Made by a program: the position numbers and the translations under genes. Source: Piper betle (taxonomy: Eukaryota > Streptophyta > Magnoliopsida > Piperales > Piperaceae). Taken from it: a DNA stretch of 64,000 nucleotides. The notes under the pieces were generated by a model, which saw nothing but the letters and a program-made list of their open reading frames with translations, was not told the origin of the DNA and did no database searches. Positions 46,806-63,372 of this stretch are shown here, one piece after another; the first letter of the stretch is position 1, and every line of letters begins with the position of its first letter. Location: the NCBI GenBank assembly GCA_033002965.1, contig JAURVB010008449.1, positions 1 through 64,000 on the forward strand, in the 5' to 3' direction.

Positions 46806-48476
46806 GGAGAGTAAGAAATCGCACTGCCATGGAAAATAAATATGAGCGTTAATTAATCAAAATACATAAAATAAATAAATAATAATAATAATCTAAATCA
46901 TCACGGTTTATCTAATTTATTTCTAAAATCAAAATTTATCTTTAAAATATAATATATCTCACTATTAAAGAGTCTATTTATAAATCTTAAATTTATTTTT
47001 AACGTAAGCGGCACGTAAAACGGCATCTATATTCACGTAACCTTTTTTTAACAGTACTGGACGTAAAAATTACACGTATGGCAAAATTCCAACGTGGGAG
47101 CCCATTGGCACTGAGTCAAAAGAACAAGAAGCATATGATTACATCCCTATTTAACATTAGTACTTGCTTACTTGTCTAACCTTCCAACTCCACTCTCGTA
47201 ACCAAAGGCACTAAAGTCAAAACTCGATTAATATTGAGTTAAGTTATTCAAGTCTGGTAGAAAACAAATTGAGCTCCACTCGCTTGCTTATTTAACAACC
47301 CTACATCAAACCCATTCACGTGATATTGCATTCAGGGTTACCAAACCTATATTGACAATCAATTTTGGCAGAATTAGTTATATCTAACAAAAAGTTCCTC
47401 TGTAGGCTACCGGCGCTCATTTGGGCCATCCACATTAGATTAGTCAAAGAATTATCTATTTTATTATATATTGTTAGCCCACTATATTTACACCCATCGA
47501 AACTCTGATTACCACCTTAATAATTTGATAGCCTAATAATTTTACTTTGTTTAGATTAATTAATTATTCAGACTCGTTAAGTAGAGTTCTTTTAATAAAT
47601 ATCTTGCTTTGTATATTACTAATAATAGCTTATAAATATTAAACGACTTACATAAAATGCATAAGGTAGTAATTATGTTAGTCAAATATTGTTCATTAAC
47701 TATATTTTTAATGCAAATTTATCATATTTACATGCACATAAAATAATTACCCTATCTTATAATAACATATACTTATTAGAATCAACAAATTTTCCAAAAA
47801 AATCGCTTGCATATCTTCAACATCTATATCTGACCGACACTTGAAACGAAATCGAAATCGGATCAGGCGAACTTTAATTACAATAAATAAACGAAACCAG
47901 TAAAACCAACCATGCAAAACACAGAGCAGAGGTGGTTGCGAAGAATAGCCATTCCTGCAAATACATTTCATTAATACTAGCACCTGTCCAATCAATGCTC
48001 CACCGTCAAGGAGAAGAAAAAGCAGGAAAAGCCATCCTTATCCATTCTCGACAACGCTCGGCATGCAAACATTTAATAGTTACCACATGAATGAGGGCAT
48101 TGACTTGAAGGGGAATATCATGTGATGCTCGTTTTTTTATTGAATAGTAACTGCTAGACCAATAATTATATTGGAAGATTCGGAACGGACTATATCACAT
48201 CAAACTTACCTCCCCAAGCAATGAGCACAAGGCTACGTTTTGCTTTCTATAGAATAAAGAACGAATTGACCTAATAATAACAATGCAAATGCATATAATT
48301 AAATTTATGTATCAGTGGAGACCTGTAAATACAAGATAGCTCTTGCCAAGCCCATCATGCAACAACGAATCTTGGACTCGAAATGTAAGGCATATGTCTT
48401 CGGAGCACTATGTGAAGTGGGGATTAGCAGAGATAGATCATGTTTAGCTAGCACGAAGCAAAGCATGTTATTGATT
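46806..48476. other. AT-rich spacer downstream of the bZIP gene
   Basis: No gene or clear element was recognised. It separates the tail-to-tail BPC and bZIP genes. Confidence 0.5.
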
Positions 48477-50654
<2,178 letters not shown>

Positions 50655-51364
50655 GGCGGCTAGGAGTGGTAGAGGCGAGAGATTGAGAGGATTTGGGCAA
50701 TGGCGGGAGTGGTGGACTTGGAGATGGGATCGGCGCCGGATGCCTTGGCCTCGGCGGACTTAGTAAAACGTGGGCATGTTTTTAGTCAAACCTCCTTGTT
50801 TACTTTCTTTATTTTATTTTACTTGTGAAATCTTCGGGGGAGATTGTTGCAAGAATCCTTGTTTGTTTGTGATTAAACGTCACCGATTATTCAAGGATCA
50901 AAATGGATTTGCTTTATAAAAAGAAGATATCGATCAACTTCTATTGTTTCACTTCTAATCGTGATATATCTAATAAAAATCCCTAAATAGCTTATTTGAT
51001 TTGTTCTGTGTGGGCGTGGCCACAGAACAGATCGACTTCCTAACCATTTCTGATCAGATTTTACTAGCCTTAAATACAAATCAAATATAAATATTTTTTT
51101 CTACTATAAATGATTGACAAAAAATATAAATTAATGATATCAATAATATATTCAAAGTTAATTACTGAATTAATAATAATTATTATTAAATTTAAATTAC
51201 ATCTTTGTAGTTTTTGAACTTTTTATGATAATATAGCATTTATTTGCACAAATATTTTTTAAAAAAAGTAATTTTAAGTTTTATACTAATTGATATGACA
51301 GAAACTAAGAAAAATAAATTATCATCTTAACTGAAATTTGATTGTTGTGATATTGATCGATTTT
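50655..51364. other. bZIP promoter region and spacer
   Basis: The CT/GA-balanced stretch to about 50770 is probably the bZIP leader. The rest is AT-rich with no assigned element. Confidence 0.4.
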
Positions 51365-51538
51365 GTTATACTCTCAGCATCTTAAGATGAAAATACTAAT
51401 TGTCATACGCACATAACTATATACATTACATACAAAAGCAATTTACACACAAACAAAAATTGCAATAAAATTGACAAAATTCCTGAAACCAAATGAATAG
51501 AATTTCCCTTTAAAAATACAAGTAGGGGCCACCTTATC

Positions 51539-51544
<6 letters not shown>

Positions 51545-51590
<46 letters not shown>
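51545..51590. repeat. (AT)n microsatellite
   Basis: An uninterrupted AT run inside the truncated LTR. A shorter AT stretch follows near 51757-51780. Confidence 0.95.
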
Positions 51591-51598
<8 letters not shown>

Positions 51599-54459
51599 CA
51601 AACATTGTCATTCACACATAATTTTAATTAAGTGTATAAATCATTTTAAATCTTAAGTCTCGACCCACCTATGCATTCTATTTACATTTCACATCAAATT
51701 TTGGGTCTTGACCTACTTGTTATACATATTCTATATCTAAATATATTTACTAATATATATATCATATATATATATATATTATATTAAAGTCATCATTAGA
51801 AATTTTGCTACCGAAGAAGATATCATATCACATCATATTATCATATCTTGCATTTCACCATATCATTCTTAGTATAATGATATTATAAATAAAGTACTAA
51901 ACATTCTATCATCTGACATGTGTGTGCGAGAGACATCACTACTCTGTCTAGGCTAGCACATCCAACTCATTATCATTACCTACATATATTATAAAAACAC
52001 GTCAAGAACGAGTGTTACTGGTCGAAAATATAACTATAATCAAACTGGCTATGAGAGCTAACTCTAATGTGAAGAAAAATATTTTTATACACTTCTTGTG
52101 AACACTCCTAAAGGCATCTACTAAGGAGCCCGCCAGGCTGCAAACCTGGTAGCATCCCGAACTAACTGGTTTACTAATACCTCTCTCAGCATTTTCTCAT
52201 TTTATTTTATTTTTGTCCCTCAAGACTACTAATATATTGTAGGCCCTCTCCTTTCCTCTATAACTCTCCTAGCTTTGAGCACGAAAGGCCGAATACTCTC
52301 AGGCAATCGCTTTTAGTACCCTTTGAACTACAAGTCCGAACGTGTGCTGTACTTAACACTACCCGTAAACCTCCATGTTCTCTAGGTGTGAGAAACTCAA
52401 ATGCAGAGTTGTCAGGATCCCTCGAGAATAGAACAACCCTCTCACTAATCGAAAGCTTGTTATGACTATTACATGCATCCACTCATGGTATGCACGAGTT
52501 GGTTTCACCATCTCTTGTCTCACTAAAAACTAGATAAAATTATATATATAGGAATGGGAAGGGATTTATATTAATAAGATCGAAGGCAACTTGTGGTGGA
52601 TCTTATTTTTGAAATCATACTCGAGGGATCTCATCTTCGAAGGTTATTAATCCGAAAAATTATTCGACTAAATGATCTGAGTTAAGTGTGATCCGATAAA
52701 CATCACTTAACCTATCCTACAATCAATAAAAATAAATCACGATAGAATATAATAATAAATCAAGGGCGAGTTCTAAACAGACCTGGCAGAAGTTCCGAAC
52801 GTGTTCTCGTGCCTAGACAGCGAGCTCCTACTTCGTACCTACATGTCAGCTAAATACTAACGCCCGTTCTAATCACATGATGCATGAATGCAATGAAGAA
52901 CTATATAAAATTACAGTCAATCAAACAAACAACACTACAAAACATATGCAATCAGATAATACATGTGGTTATTAACATAACCTGAGTACTCATAATAACT
53001 TAGACCTAACTATGAAAACCTAAGCCCTTATTACCTCTTTCTCACACACTAACCCACTAGGTAAGTGATGCATAATCGCTAACTAAGACATGAAAGGCAA
53101 TCCAATTCACACAATTACAAACAACTCAAAAATCCTACAATAACCAACTCGCGTATTCACCCTACTTACAATTTAGCTATTACTACCATTATACTACCAT
53201 CTTCACAATCATGAAAATTTTAATCTTCAATACTTACCAATATGACTCCATTAACATCTAATTTTAAGCCTAGTGTTTCTAATTACACCTTAATCATTGC
53301 ATTCTTAGTCAACTATGGTAAATAGCGCATTAATACAATTCACTTTCAAATTGCATATATAGCTTTAACAATTCTATTCATGAAAACATTCCTATTCAAA
53401 ACAACTCACATTCAATCATGACATTCAATTAGTAATTAAGTCACACAGTTTATAAAAATTAATACCTAATTTCACATTTCCCCCTAATCCTTCGTAACAC
53501 AAATTTTCATCAATTAATCATGCAATAAAATCCATGATCATGAAATGAAGCAATCTAAATTAAATTAGTAAGAATGTATACCTTTTGTTGGCGTCAAAAG
53601 CGGTGACAACGGTCGCAATTGTTGTCGACATGGCTGTGGTTTGGCCAAGGGAGGACTCAGTTGGGCTAGAATGGGAGCACATAGCTAGGACGTGATGATG
53701 CCTGACCGGAGCTGCTCTGGTCGTCCTACGGCTAGCCAACAACAATGGTGGCTAGCAGCCGGTGGAAACACTGTCAATTGGCAACTATGCCATGAGATGG
53801 TGTTGTTGTGAAGGATGAAGAACGAGGAGGAGGTAGCCTGGCGGGGAGGAGACGGCTGAAAGGAGATGACCTCGCTGGAGGGAGCGGGCCAGCGGTGTAG
53901 CTCATTGCGGCGATGGCTGTAGCTCAAAACAACTCCCGCTAAGGCAGGAGGAGGCCTTTTGAGGTAAGTGAGGGGTCTGGTCGACAACGAGGGTGGTAGT
54001 GGCATGCAACTGATTGGCAGCGGTGATAACGGCCAGCAACAGCACATGCAATCGGCAGACTTAGGTTACTCGGGGTCGTCATGCATGTGTCGTCTAGGCC
54101 TAGTAAGAGTCGAGAAGGCGGGGGAAGGGCTAGGGAGGGTTGTTGGAGGTCGTCGCCGAAGTTGGTGGAGGATGGCGACGCATGCAAGGTGGCGGCAGTG
54201 GAGGGTAAGGAGAGGAGGAAGAAAAGGAGGTGTTGAGGTGGTGGTGATGGCACTGGCTGGCGGTGGTATGGCCGGTGGCGAGGTCGCCTGCTATGGGATA
54301 GCGTGGCAAACAAACGGAGCGATCGGTCGGTAGGGGGAGAAATAGAGTTGGGGAAAGAAAAGTGAAACAATGACAATTTTGTAATAAAAACTTGACTCGT
54401 TCTAGACTCGAGTCAATATTATGAAATAAATCTAAAAAATATATAAAATAAAATATAAT

Positions 54460-57450
54460 TGTAACACCCCAAATCCGGTCCACACTCGTGAACCGAACCG
54501 GCATGTTACAGGCCCCGGTTAGGTCGGCTAACCCGAACCTAACTCATGCGGATCCAATCTCGGCGTCTTAAGATGAAGATACGACTCGCAATGCATTGAT
54601 GAATATACAACCCTAACGTGGTACTACATGAATGACATGCAATTCAAGCACACACCAATACCATTACGATTAAACTCAATAAAAATTCTAAAATAAAACG
54701 GACAGAATTTCCCCTAAAAGTGCAATTAGGATCCACCCTGTCAAAACAATACATACCAATATATATACATATATCAATAATTTTAATCACACATAATCTA
54801 ATATACTGTATATTCATTATAGAACTTGGGCCATACTTCTGCTGCGCACTCTGATCACATCTCACCTCTTATCATCATATCTTAGCTTTTCATCATGTCA
54901 TAACATTATCTCGTTGCGTTTAATCATATCCTATCATGTCTTAGTATTTCACATCATTCACAATATGATAGCATCATCAATAAAATATAAACACTCAATC
55001 GACTAACATGTGTGCAAGTGACAACAATGCTCCTCCGTCCAAGCTGGCTCCTTCAACTCGTGATTATTACCTACATATAGTATAAAAACACGTCAGTAAC
55101 AAGTGTTACTGGTCCGGAAAATAAAATAACTATAACAAGCTGGCTATGAGAGCAAACTCTCATATGAAAGAAAACATCATACTCCACGTGAACACTCTGA
55201 AGGGCACTACTGAGGAGCCACTGGGCTGCAGACCCGGTAGCATCCCGAACTTACTGATCTGCTGCTGGTACTGTGCCGCTCTCGGCACTTCTTTTTCAGT
55301 ACTTCTCGTGAAACTTTATCCTAAGCCCTCTCCTTACCTCCATATTTCTCCTGGCCTTGAGCACGAAGGCCGAGTACTCTCAGGCAGTCGCCTTTAGTAC
55401 CCTTTGAACCACAAGTCCGGACATGCGCTGTACTAAACAGTACCCGTAAACCTCCACGTTCTCCGGGTGTGAGGAACTCAAACGCGGAGTTGTCAGGATC
55501 CCTCGGGAATGGAACAGTCCGCTGGCACTAATCCAGAGCCCGCTTTGACTGTCACGGCATCCTCTGCATGGTACGTGCAGTCGATTTCTCCATCTCTCGT
55601 CTCACAGAAACGCGAAAACTATATATATATATATATATAGGCTTGGGTAGGGAGTTATATAATAGGCCCGAAGGCAACTTTTGGTGGATCTTGTTTTCGA
55701 AATCATCCTCGAGGGATCTCATCCTCGAGGGGTTATTAATCCGGAAAATGTTCGGTTAAATGGCCCGAGTTAAGTGGGATCCGATAAAACGCCACTTAAC
55801 CCGTCCTGCAGGCAATAAATTAAACATACAATAGAAAGAGTAAATCAAAGACGAGTCCTAAACGGACCTGGTAGAAGCTCCAACGTGTCATCGTGCCTAG
55901 GCGGCGAGCTCCTACTTCGTACCTACACATCAAAACTAAATACTAACGCCCGCTAACTAAATGATGCATCAAACACAATGAACATCAATCACAATTCAAT
56001 CATCAACATCCAGCAACAGTTAAATAATCATAAATTTAAATAATTCTAACTCATCCTAGTCATACCAATTTTATTGTGTTTTTCAAAGTTACGTCCTGAT
56101 CACTTATCATGCTGAGACTCCTACCTCATTAGATCGCTGAACCTTCATTCACACTTAATCTCATCATGTAACTTATCATTTCATCCCTAATTAGTCATTA
56201 ATCACATCATGTAACTTATCACTATCAATCACATCAATAAATCAACCCTAGCATGCTGTGCTAACAATCATCAGACTTTAACTTATAAATTCGGAGGTAA
56301 TTTATACCTCATGTCGTCGGCAATCGGCGACGGCTAGGGTTCCGTCGCACGTCTCGAAGCTCAAATTCGGCGCTCATCGGCGTCCGAAGCTCGATCGGGC
56401 TCGACTGGGTGAGCCCCGTGGAAGATCCGGTGAATTCCAGGATGAATTCCGGTTTTCCGGCAGTTGCTGGCGGTTTTCCGGCGACTTTCGGTGGTTTTCC
56501 GGTGACAATCGCCGGCGGCGTCTACTGGTCGGAAAGGGGTCGTGTTGGGTACCCTCGGAACCGGCTCGGCGAGCCCGACTCATCTACGAGGTCGACACGG
56601 CCAACGGAGGTGGCGGCTCGCCGAAAAATGGCTAAAACAGGGCCGGCGGCGATGGGTCGCTAGATCCGGCCGGCCAGGGCGGCGATGGCCTCCGCTCCGG
56701 TCGGGGAAGGCCGCTAGGGGGTCGAAGACGTCGAGGCGACTACTCGATCGCGGCGGCGACGGTCGCCGGCGGCGGAATCGGTGACACGACCGAAATGTGC
56801 GGCGACGCTAGGCGAGGCGATTCCGGCGTCGCGGCGGCCTGGCAGTGGCCGGGGCTGGTCGGGGTGGCACGGCGACGCCGTGGCGGGGCTAGGCAGGGTC
56901 GATCGGCGACCGGGCGGCAGCGGCAGCGGCATCGGCGGCGACGCGCAGTGGCGGCGTCGGGGTTTGGTTTGGGGAAGAAAAGAAAGGCGTGGGGTGTGTG
57001 GTGGCAAGGTCGTAAATATTACTTGACTCGTCTCCGACTCGAGTCAAAATAATATTTAAGTCGTAAAAAAATCCCAAAAAATTTGGGAAAAATCCCATAA
57101 AATCAAACAACACCAAAAATCATAATGATATGCTCTAGAACTATCAACCCACCCATAATGCCCGTAACGCGTCTTAACGCGGTAAACAGCCTAAAACTAA
57201 TTCTACGATCCACTATATATAAAAATAAAAAAAATCACTGGCATACTCTCATATATTCTGATAACTCATTCTGTTCTGCTGTGTTCATGCCGTTATCATC
57301 ATATACTTGGGTAAGCATGACCCTCATAGCTCATACACGCGACCGGCGTCGGCTCGGTACACGTGTCCTGAAACTGACTCAACTCGAAAAATAACGGTCG
57401 ACCCGACCGGTTCTGAATATAAAACCCTAACTCGAATCGTGGGTTTTACA
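54460..57450 (+). mobile_element. 2.99-kb solo LTR with 5-bp target duplication, nested in a relative
   Basis: It runs TGTAACACCCC to GTGGGTTTTACA, flanked by ATAAT at 54455-54459 and 57451-57455. It shares the order of blocks with 22526-25576: the CTAAAAGTGCAAT block, CCTACATATAGTATAAAAACACGTC, the CCTTTGAACCACAAGTCCGGACATG block, GATCTCATCCTCGAGGG, and a GC-rich 3' third (56300-57000). There is no coding region and no partner LTR. Confidence 0.85.
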
Positions 57451-57674
57451 ATAATAAAATACCATAAAATAAAATTATTAAGTTATAACTCGAATAACAT
57501 GCGCTAAACCTATTAACCCACCCAAAACTAATAAATAACGCGTTCTAATGTAGTAAATGACTTAAAACTAATTTTACGATCCACCATATATAAAAAAATA
57601 AACTAACATACTTGCTTATATTATGATAACTCATTTTTTTCTGTTTTTATGACATTATCATTATATACTTGAAT

Positions 57675-57758
57675 ACACATAACCTTTACAGCTCATACAC
57701 GTGGCCTCAGTTTAGTACACATAACCTTTATAGCTCATACATGTGGCCTCAGCTTAGC
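57675..57758 (+). repeat. Two-copy tandem repeat, 42-bp unit
   Basis: 57675-57716 and 57717-57758 both start ACACATAACCTTTA and continue through GCTCATACA and TGGCCTCAG with few differences. It lies inside the older LTR. Confidence 0.85.
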
Positions 57759-60700
57759 ACACGTGTTCTGAAACTAACTTGATTTAAATAGGCAATACCC
57801 TGACTTAGATCACTGGTTTTACAGACCGGACGACAACTTTTTTGCTGAGGTTAAATGGAATCAATGTTCGACCAACCAATATTGGCCCCCACTTAAAAAA
57901 AGTTTAAATGATTTGCAACCTTTTTTCATTATAATTAAGATATGTGGTATAAGTTGTCTAAAAAATTACATATTTATGAAAAATAATATTTTTGTAACTT
58001 AGGAGCAGTTACGAAAAAGGGTATATTTATAAGAATCGGTAATTGATAATTTATATGTGCTTGTGGAATTTTTTTGTAATGTAAATCGGGTCTTTATTAC
58101 ATATATATGTTCCACAGAATTGTAATGTAAATCGGGTCTTTATGTTACAATTTTTTTTGTAATGTAAATAGTGTTGTAAGTTCTCATAATATATGTTACA
58201 AAATTGCGCATTTTTTATTACTAAGTATATCCAACAGCCATTATAATATTTTTAAATACGATTCAAGTAGGAAGATTATTTTAAAGAGAGAATCAATTCA
58301 ATCATGTTCGACTTCTAATCAAACTAATTAGTTTTTAATTAACATTAATTCTCATCAAACCTAAACTAATTTACTGTACTTTTATTTATACTCTTTTTAA
58401 TATAATTTTCACTAAAAAATTATCTTAACAACTATATCCTGATTTTCCATAAAATCTTGTATAAAAAATACATTAAAATCTCTTTTCATAGAAAATATAA
58501 TAAAGTATTACTATAGTAATTTTAATTATATTACACAAAAAAATTGCTTGCCACAAAAATTTTCATCGTCATTGGGTACCCATTCAAAATAAATATCTAT
58601 TTTGTCATAAAATACTTGTTTTAGAAAGAGAAATGACAAATCATCTTCACAATATTCAAACTGTTTTATCGAACAAACAGAACAACCATAAAAGAACATT
58701 TTTGAAATTTGTCACACTAAATCACGTTTTTTACATTATAAAGGCATTTGTCCATCAATCAATTATCAAAAAGTGGGAGTAGTCGCATAATTTTAGTTAT
58801 TTTAGTAGAGGGGTTGTGGATTTTGTTTAAGATTTTTTATCGCAAAAGAGAGTAATTTTTTATATTACGAGATTATGGAAAGATTAAAGTAAATTATCAT
58901 AAAATGGAAAATTAAATCAAAATATCTAAACTACTCTTAAATAAAAAAATTTTAAAATAATAAAAAAAACTTATGGGTTACTTGTGCCACCCTATGTGGC
59001 GGCAATCCAACTGCCCCATAGTTATGGGCCGCCCTCGACTCTAAGGCGGCTGGATCTATCTAGCTCACCGTTGAGGGCAGCCAGATTGTAGCCCAAACGG
59101 GGATGGCACCGGTTGCTCTTTAATTTTTTTTAATTTTTTTAAAGTAATTTTTTTAATCTTCTCGTCACTTGGTAATATCAAAATTGTCTCCTTTTTTTTT
59201 AAGTAAAAAATTCACTTTTTTACTAAAACATTTCCACCTCTAGCGCCGAGAATGAAGCCCATTCTCTTTCCATATTTGCCCTCCATTGTTATCCTAATTT
59301 ACAAGTCTCCGACACACACATTCGTGTAGATTTTTTCCTAAATTTTGCCCTCCTATATCGTAAAAAAAACGCCGTTTGGCCACCGAAGCGGTTAGCAAAT
59401 CTTTGTTTGTAATGGGGTTAGTAAATCTAAACAAGAATCATACTAATCTCAAGACAAATATTGGAGTGATATTTGGATGCTGACTACCATCTTGAGCTTA
59501 ATTGGACAATAAAAGTAGATAACTAACTAACTTATTGAATTACTTGGAATTAAACGGAATCATGAACGAAATTAAACACATTAGACCAAGTTTGGAATTC
59601 GTAATGTCACGCAATCAATGTCAACCAATCAAGTCAATTCCTTAATTTTCAATCTTAAAAGTCTAAAAGTGAAATTTGTGGCCCATGTGATCATGTTACA
59701 TTACCGGTCTATAGTCGTTCTGTCATTGTTTTAATTTTTTAATTTTTTGCAAAAGCTGAAACCAAAATTTTATTTATGTTAGCCTTAAAAAATATTTTTA
59801 TTATATTAATATATTTTTAGATGTGCGGAATGACAAATTAAATTTTGTTTGGTTTGGGGCTGCCTAAACAGGTGTTTGCCTGGTAGCGTCTAAAAAATGA
59901 AGATAAGGGTAAGAATAATTTGGTGAAAACCAAAAATTAAATAAAACTAAATCTAAATAATTAATTCAGTTCAATTTCTAAATAGTTTGGTTCAATTTTT
60001 TGTTGGCCTGTAAAGAAATTGACGTGTATATTGATATTTACAAACCCAATTGAACTAACCAAATTAACCAAATTTTTTAAAAAGATATTCTAAAATCTAT
60101 ATTTCATGTCAATAACCATCAAGTTATAATATTTATATGATTAAATTTATTTAGTTATGTTCATTAAAATAATGATGTAATTTTAATTAAATAATTTTTT
60201 ACATAACATATGAATATTTGGCCACCGAATTGAATTAACTGAAATATTTTTGATTGGTTTGATTGGTTTTTGGGAAGTTTGAATTGGGTTTAGTGACAAA
60301 ATTGTAGCTAAATGAAATTCAATTCAGTCGGTTTGGAACCAAATTGACGGAATGCTCCCCCTTACTCGTGATGACATAATAAGTTTTTTCCTTTGATGAA
60401 AAAAAATAAACTTTTTTCCCTAAAACGCAGTGTCTAGAAAAATCAACATATGAAGTTGATATTTTGTAATTTTCTATATTATGGTTTTTAAGGTGAGAAA
60501 TCATTAACAACTCTCAAATTCTTGTGTTATTTAACTTCTAAAATAACATAACATGCATCTCCCTCAAATTTGAACAAGTTCTTACCCATTATTGTCGACT
60601 TTGATGAACGATGATCGATGGCAATAATGGGCTTTTACACATAAGCCGGGCTTTTTATTTATGCTATAGCCCAATGAGTAATGAGTTAAGAATTCCAAAA

Positions 60701-61804
60701 AGGGTTTTCAATGGTTGATCAGTTTCATTGCGATTCCTACCATCCATGTTGAGATCTCTCTCCGAAACTTCAAAGCAAAAGCCGGTGACATTTCCAAAAG
60801 TCTAATTCTTTTACATCTATAGCAAATAATAACACTTTACAAGCCTCTTAATTCATAATTATACCCACTAGAGTTTAGAATCTTCAATAGAAACTATTAG
60901 TATGTTTACCCGTGTGTTGGGTGGACTATAGGGAATATAATTTTTTTAAAAAAAAACATTAGAGATTTTGTATTGTTAGGAATCTTACATATAGAAGTAT
61001 TACAAAGACACCACATACTTATTTTTGAAGATTCAAGCAAATTTAATTTATGACGACAACAGTGCAAATCTAATTGGATACTTAATTATTGCATACTCTC
61101 TAAAACTCTTTTTTGACATGCCACCACGATTCGATTAAATTTATGTCATATCCAATATTTTTTAACCTTAGTGCTTTCAAAAAATGACATTAATTTTAAA
61201 ATTAAAATAGAGCTATAATTAGCTATTGATCGATCTCCTTAATTAGTCTAGACGTTTTATGTTATTATATGAAGATACTTCACATATGTGATTACAAACT
61301 AATTATTTTGACCTTTTTAAACTAACATACCAATCAATATAAAGAAAAGATGAGATCCTAAAATATAAGCATCATATATAATGTTCCCGCGTGAGATATT
61401 TCATGTAAGTTTAGGAGGCGCATCACATCATAAGCTAGGTCTTCTTTGAAACTATCTTCTTCAGGGATGGCCCGGTCAAGCTCACAATGGCCAGACCTAG
61501 TTGGCGGTAGTTTGGCTGTTCTAACACAAAATGCCGTGTGGTTAGATCTGTGGATTGTGGTCACGTGAGCGATTTGGGTGCCGTTAGAGGATGGTTTTAG
61601 TTTTTTTACTTATTTTTTTAAAAGAATAACCGGACGACCCAGATTAAACCCTGACCTAGACAATGGGACCTAAAACCATAGCCAGATATGGTCGTGCCTA
61701 ACCGCCCACGGCAAGTCGTTTGTTTGATTTTTTTTGAAAGCAATAGATGTGGGATGTCCTTGTAATCGGACAGCCCAGATCAAAGCTCTCCCTAACACTT
61801 TAAC

Positions 61805-61805
<1 letters not shown>

Positions 61806-61840
<35 letters not shown>
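61806..61840. repeat. (TA)n microsatellite
   Basis: About 17 AT/TA units. Confidence 0.9.
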
Positions 61841-61842
<2 letters not shown>

Positions 61843-62581
61843 TTGATCGAAAGACTATTTTGTTGAGCAATTATAATTTGCCATGAAAAATTTTAAAAAA
61901 GACAATGTTATTGACGTTTCATGGCAAAATTGATTGGGTAATAGTATTTACAGGGGTAAAATTGAGAGAAATATTACACGTGTGAGAATTCAGAAAACCT
62001 CAATTTTGTTCTAACGCTCATAAATTTATAACATTTACTGACGTAGGTGATGAAATATGAATTAGTTGATGTATGCTCACGTAACTAGATTATATAGAAA
62101 ATATTATGGGTCAGGTCTAACATTCAACTTAGACGATACTGTACTCATGGCTACAATTGGTGATCAATACTCATTAATCTAATTTTACCAAGGTAATTAT
62201 ATGTCAAAGTAATTAAAGGGAGGAAGGTTCTGAGAATAAGTGATAATTGATGTTTCGCCTATAATATTGATATACATTGTAGGCTCCTCTCTCCTGGTCA
62301 AAATATATATAATGATGTCTGCCTAAACACGGGAGCCCACACCTATTACCCAATTATTTGTGTAAGAGGGGGCGGTGTTCAAGCAATGAATTGAAACAAA
62401 GTCATTGGAGTGATCTACTTGCCATTAATATCAGCCTGAAAAAAATCATTAAAAAAATGACTTTTAATCAATCTAAACTATTTAAAAGTTAATTAAATGA
62501 ATTTTTGTGTACAAATACTTACGGGAAAGGGGAGGAGGTGAGGAAGCTAGGTCAAGAGAAAGAGGCATCGTCTGTTGGTAT

Positions 62582-62645
62582 TGATCAAGAGCCCAGAGTT
62601 GCTGGCGCCTCACTGATCAAGAGCCCAGAGTTGCTGGCGCCTCAC
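62582..62645 (+). repeat. Perfect 32-bp tandem duplication
   Basis: The unit beginning TGATCAAGAGCCCAGAGTTG occurs at 62582-62613 and, unchanged, at 62614-62645. It is a very recent duplication or an assembly artefact. Confidence 0.95.
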
Positions 62646-62714
62646 TGTTTCTGTTTAACCTATAAGACATTAACTCACATTGCAACAATGTGTAGGCGCG
62701 GAAATGATAGTGGT

Positions 62715-63006
62715 TAGGGCAGCTAATTGAGCAAACCAATTCGTAAGCATTTAACATTCGGTTTTGTTCGACTCAACTCGAAACTCGACATTTAAATACT
62801 TGAGCTTGAACTCGACTCGAATCTTTCAAGCTGAGTTTGAGCAAGGCAGTATTCGACTAGACTTGACTCAGTTATAACTCAAAATTCACTTGAAATCGAC
62901 TCATAGCTTAACTCGAACTCGACTCGATAAAATAATATAATAATATAGTCTTTATATTATATTATATATATATATACGCTAATAAGTTTAATTGTAACTA
63001 GTTATA

Positions 63007-63038
<32 letters not shown>

Positions 63039-63338
63039 AATAGTGAGATAACTTATATAGTAGGTATTCAATTTGAAGACTTAGAGGTCGTGGGTTGAAT
63101 CTATGCTAACTTCATTTTTTTAAAGTGAGTTACTTTCTACTTTACAATCAAGCCGGTTTCGAGCTCACGAACAACCTGGGTTCGAACTCGTCAAAATTAA
63201 ATAGTTTAAGTGATTCGAGTTGAACTCGAGCATGCATGTTTAAAACTCGTTCGATCTCAAACTGAGTTCAAACGAATTTCAAACTATTTGAGCCTAGTAC
63301 AAGTGGAGTTTGGCTTGCTTGCTCATTTAGCAGCCTTA
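62715..63338. mobile_element. 624-bp hAT-type MITE with 8-bp target duplication
   Basis: The left end TAGGGCAGCTAATTGAGCAA and the complemented right end TAAGGCTGCTAAATGAGCAA match at 17 of 20 positions. ATAGTGGT flanks both sides exactly (62707-62714 and 63339-63346). The interior is rich in ACTCGA/TCGAGT motifs and includes AT and AAT simple repeats around 62960-63040. An 8-bp duplication with these ends fits the hAT superfamily. No transposase is present. Confidence 0.85.
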
Positions 63339-63372
63339 ATAGTGGTAAGGGTGTAGAGTTGTCGTCATCCAC

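Larger units (their letters stand above)
51365..57823 (+). mobile_element. 5'-truncated LTR of the 3-kb family, split by a nested solo LTR
   Basis: Parts 51365-54459 and 57451-57823 together align with the LTR at 54460-57450. Shared blocks are GCATCTTAAGATGAA at the start, CACGTCAAGAACGAGTGTTAC, CCTTTGAACTACAAGTCCG, GATCTCATCTTCGAAGG and the end CTGGTTTTACA. The first 80-100 bases, including TGTAACACCCC, are missing. It is more AT-rich and diverged than the nested copy, consistent with greater age. Open frames in the GC-rich part (53580-54380) are not genes. Confidence 0.7.
57824..62714. other. AT-rich spacer, no gene
   Basis: It contains a repeated GTAATGTAAATCGGGTCTTT (58076 and 58123), a (TA)n run near 61806-61840 and a 32-bp tandem duplication at 62582-62645. 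None of the short open frames shows family features. Confidence 0.5.
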
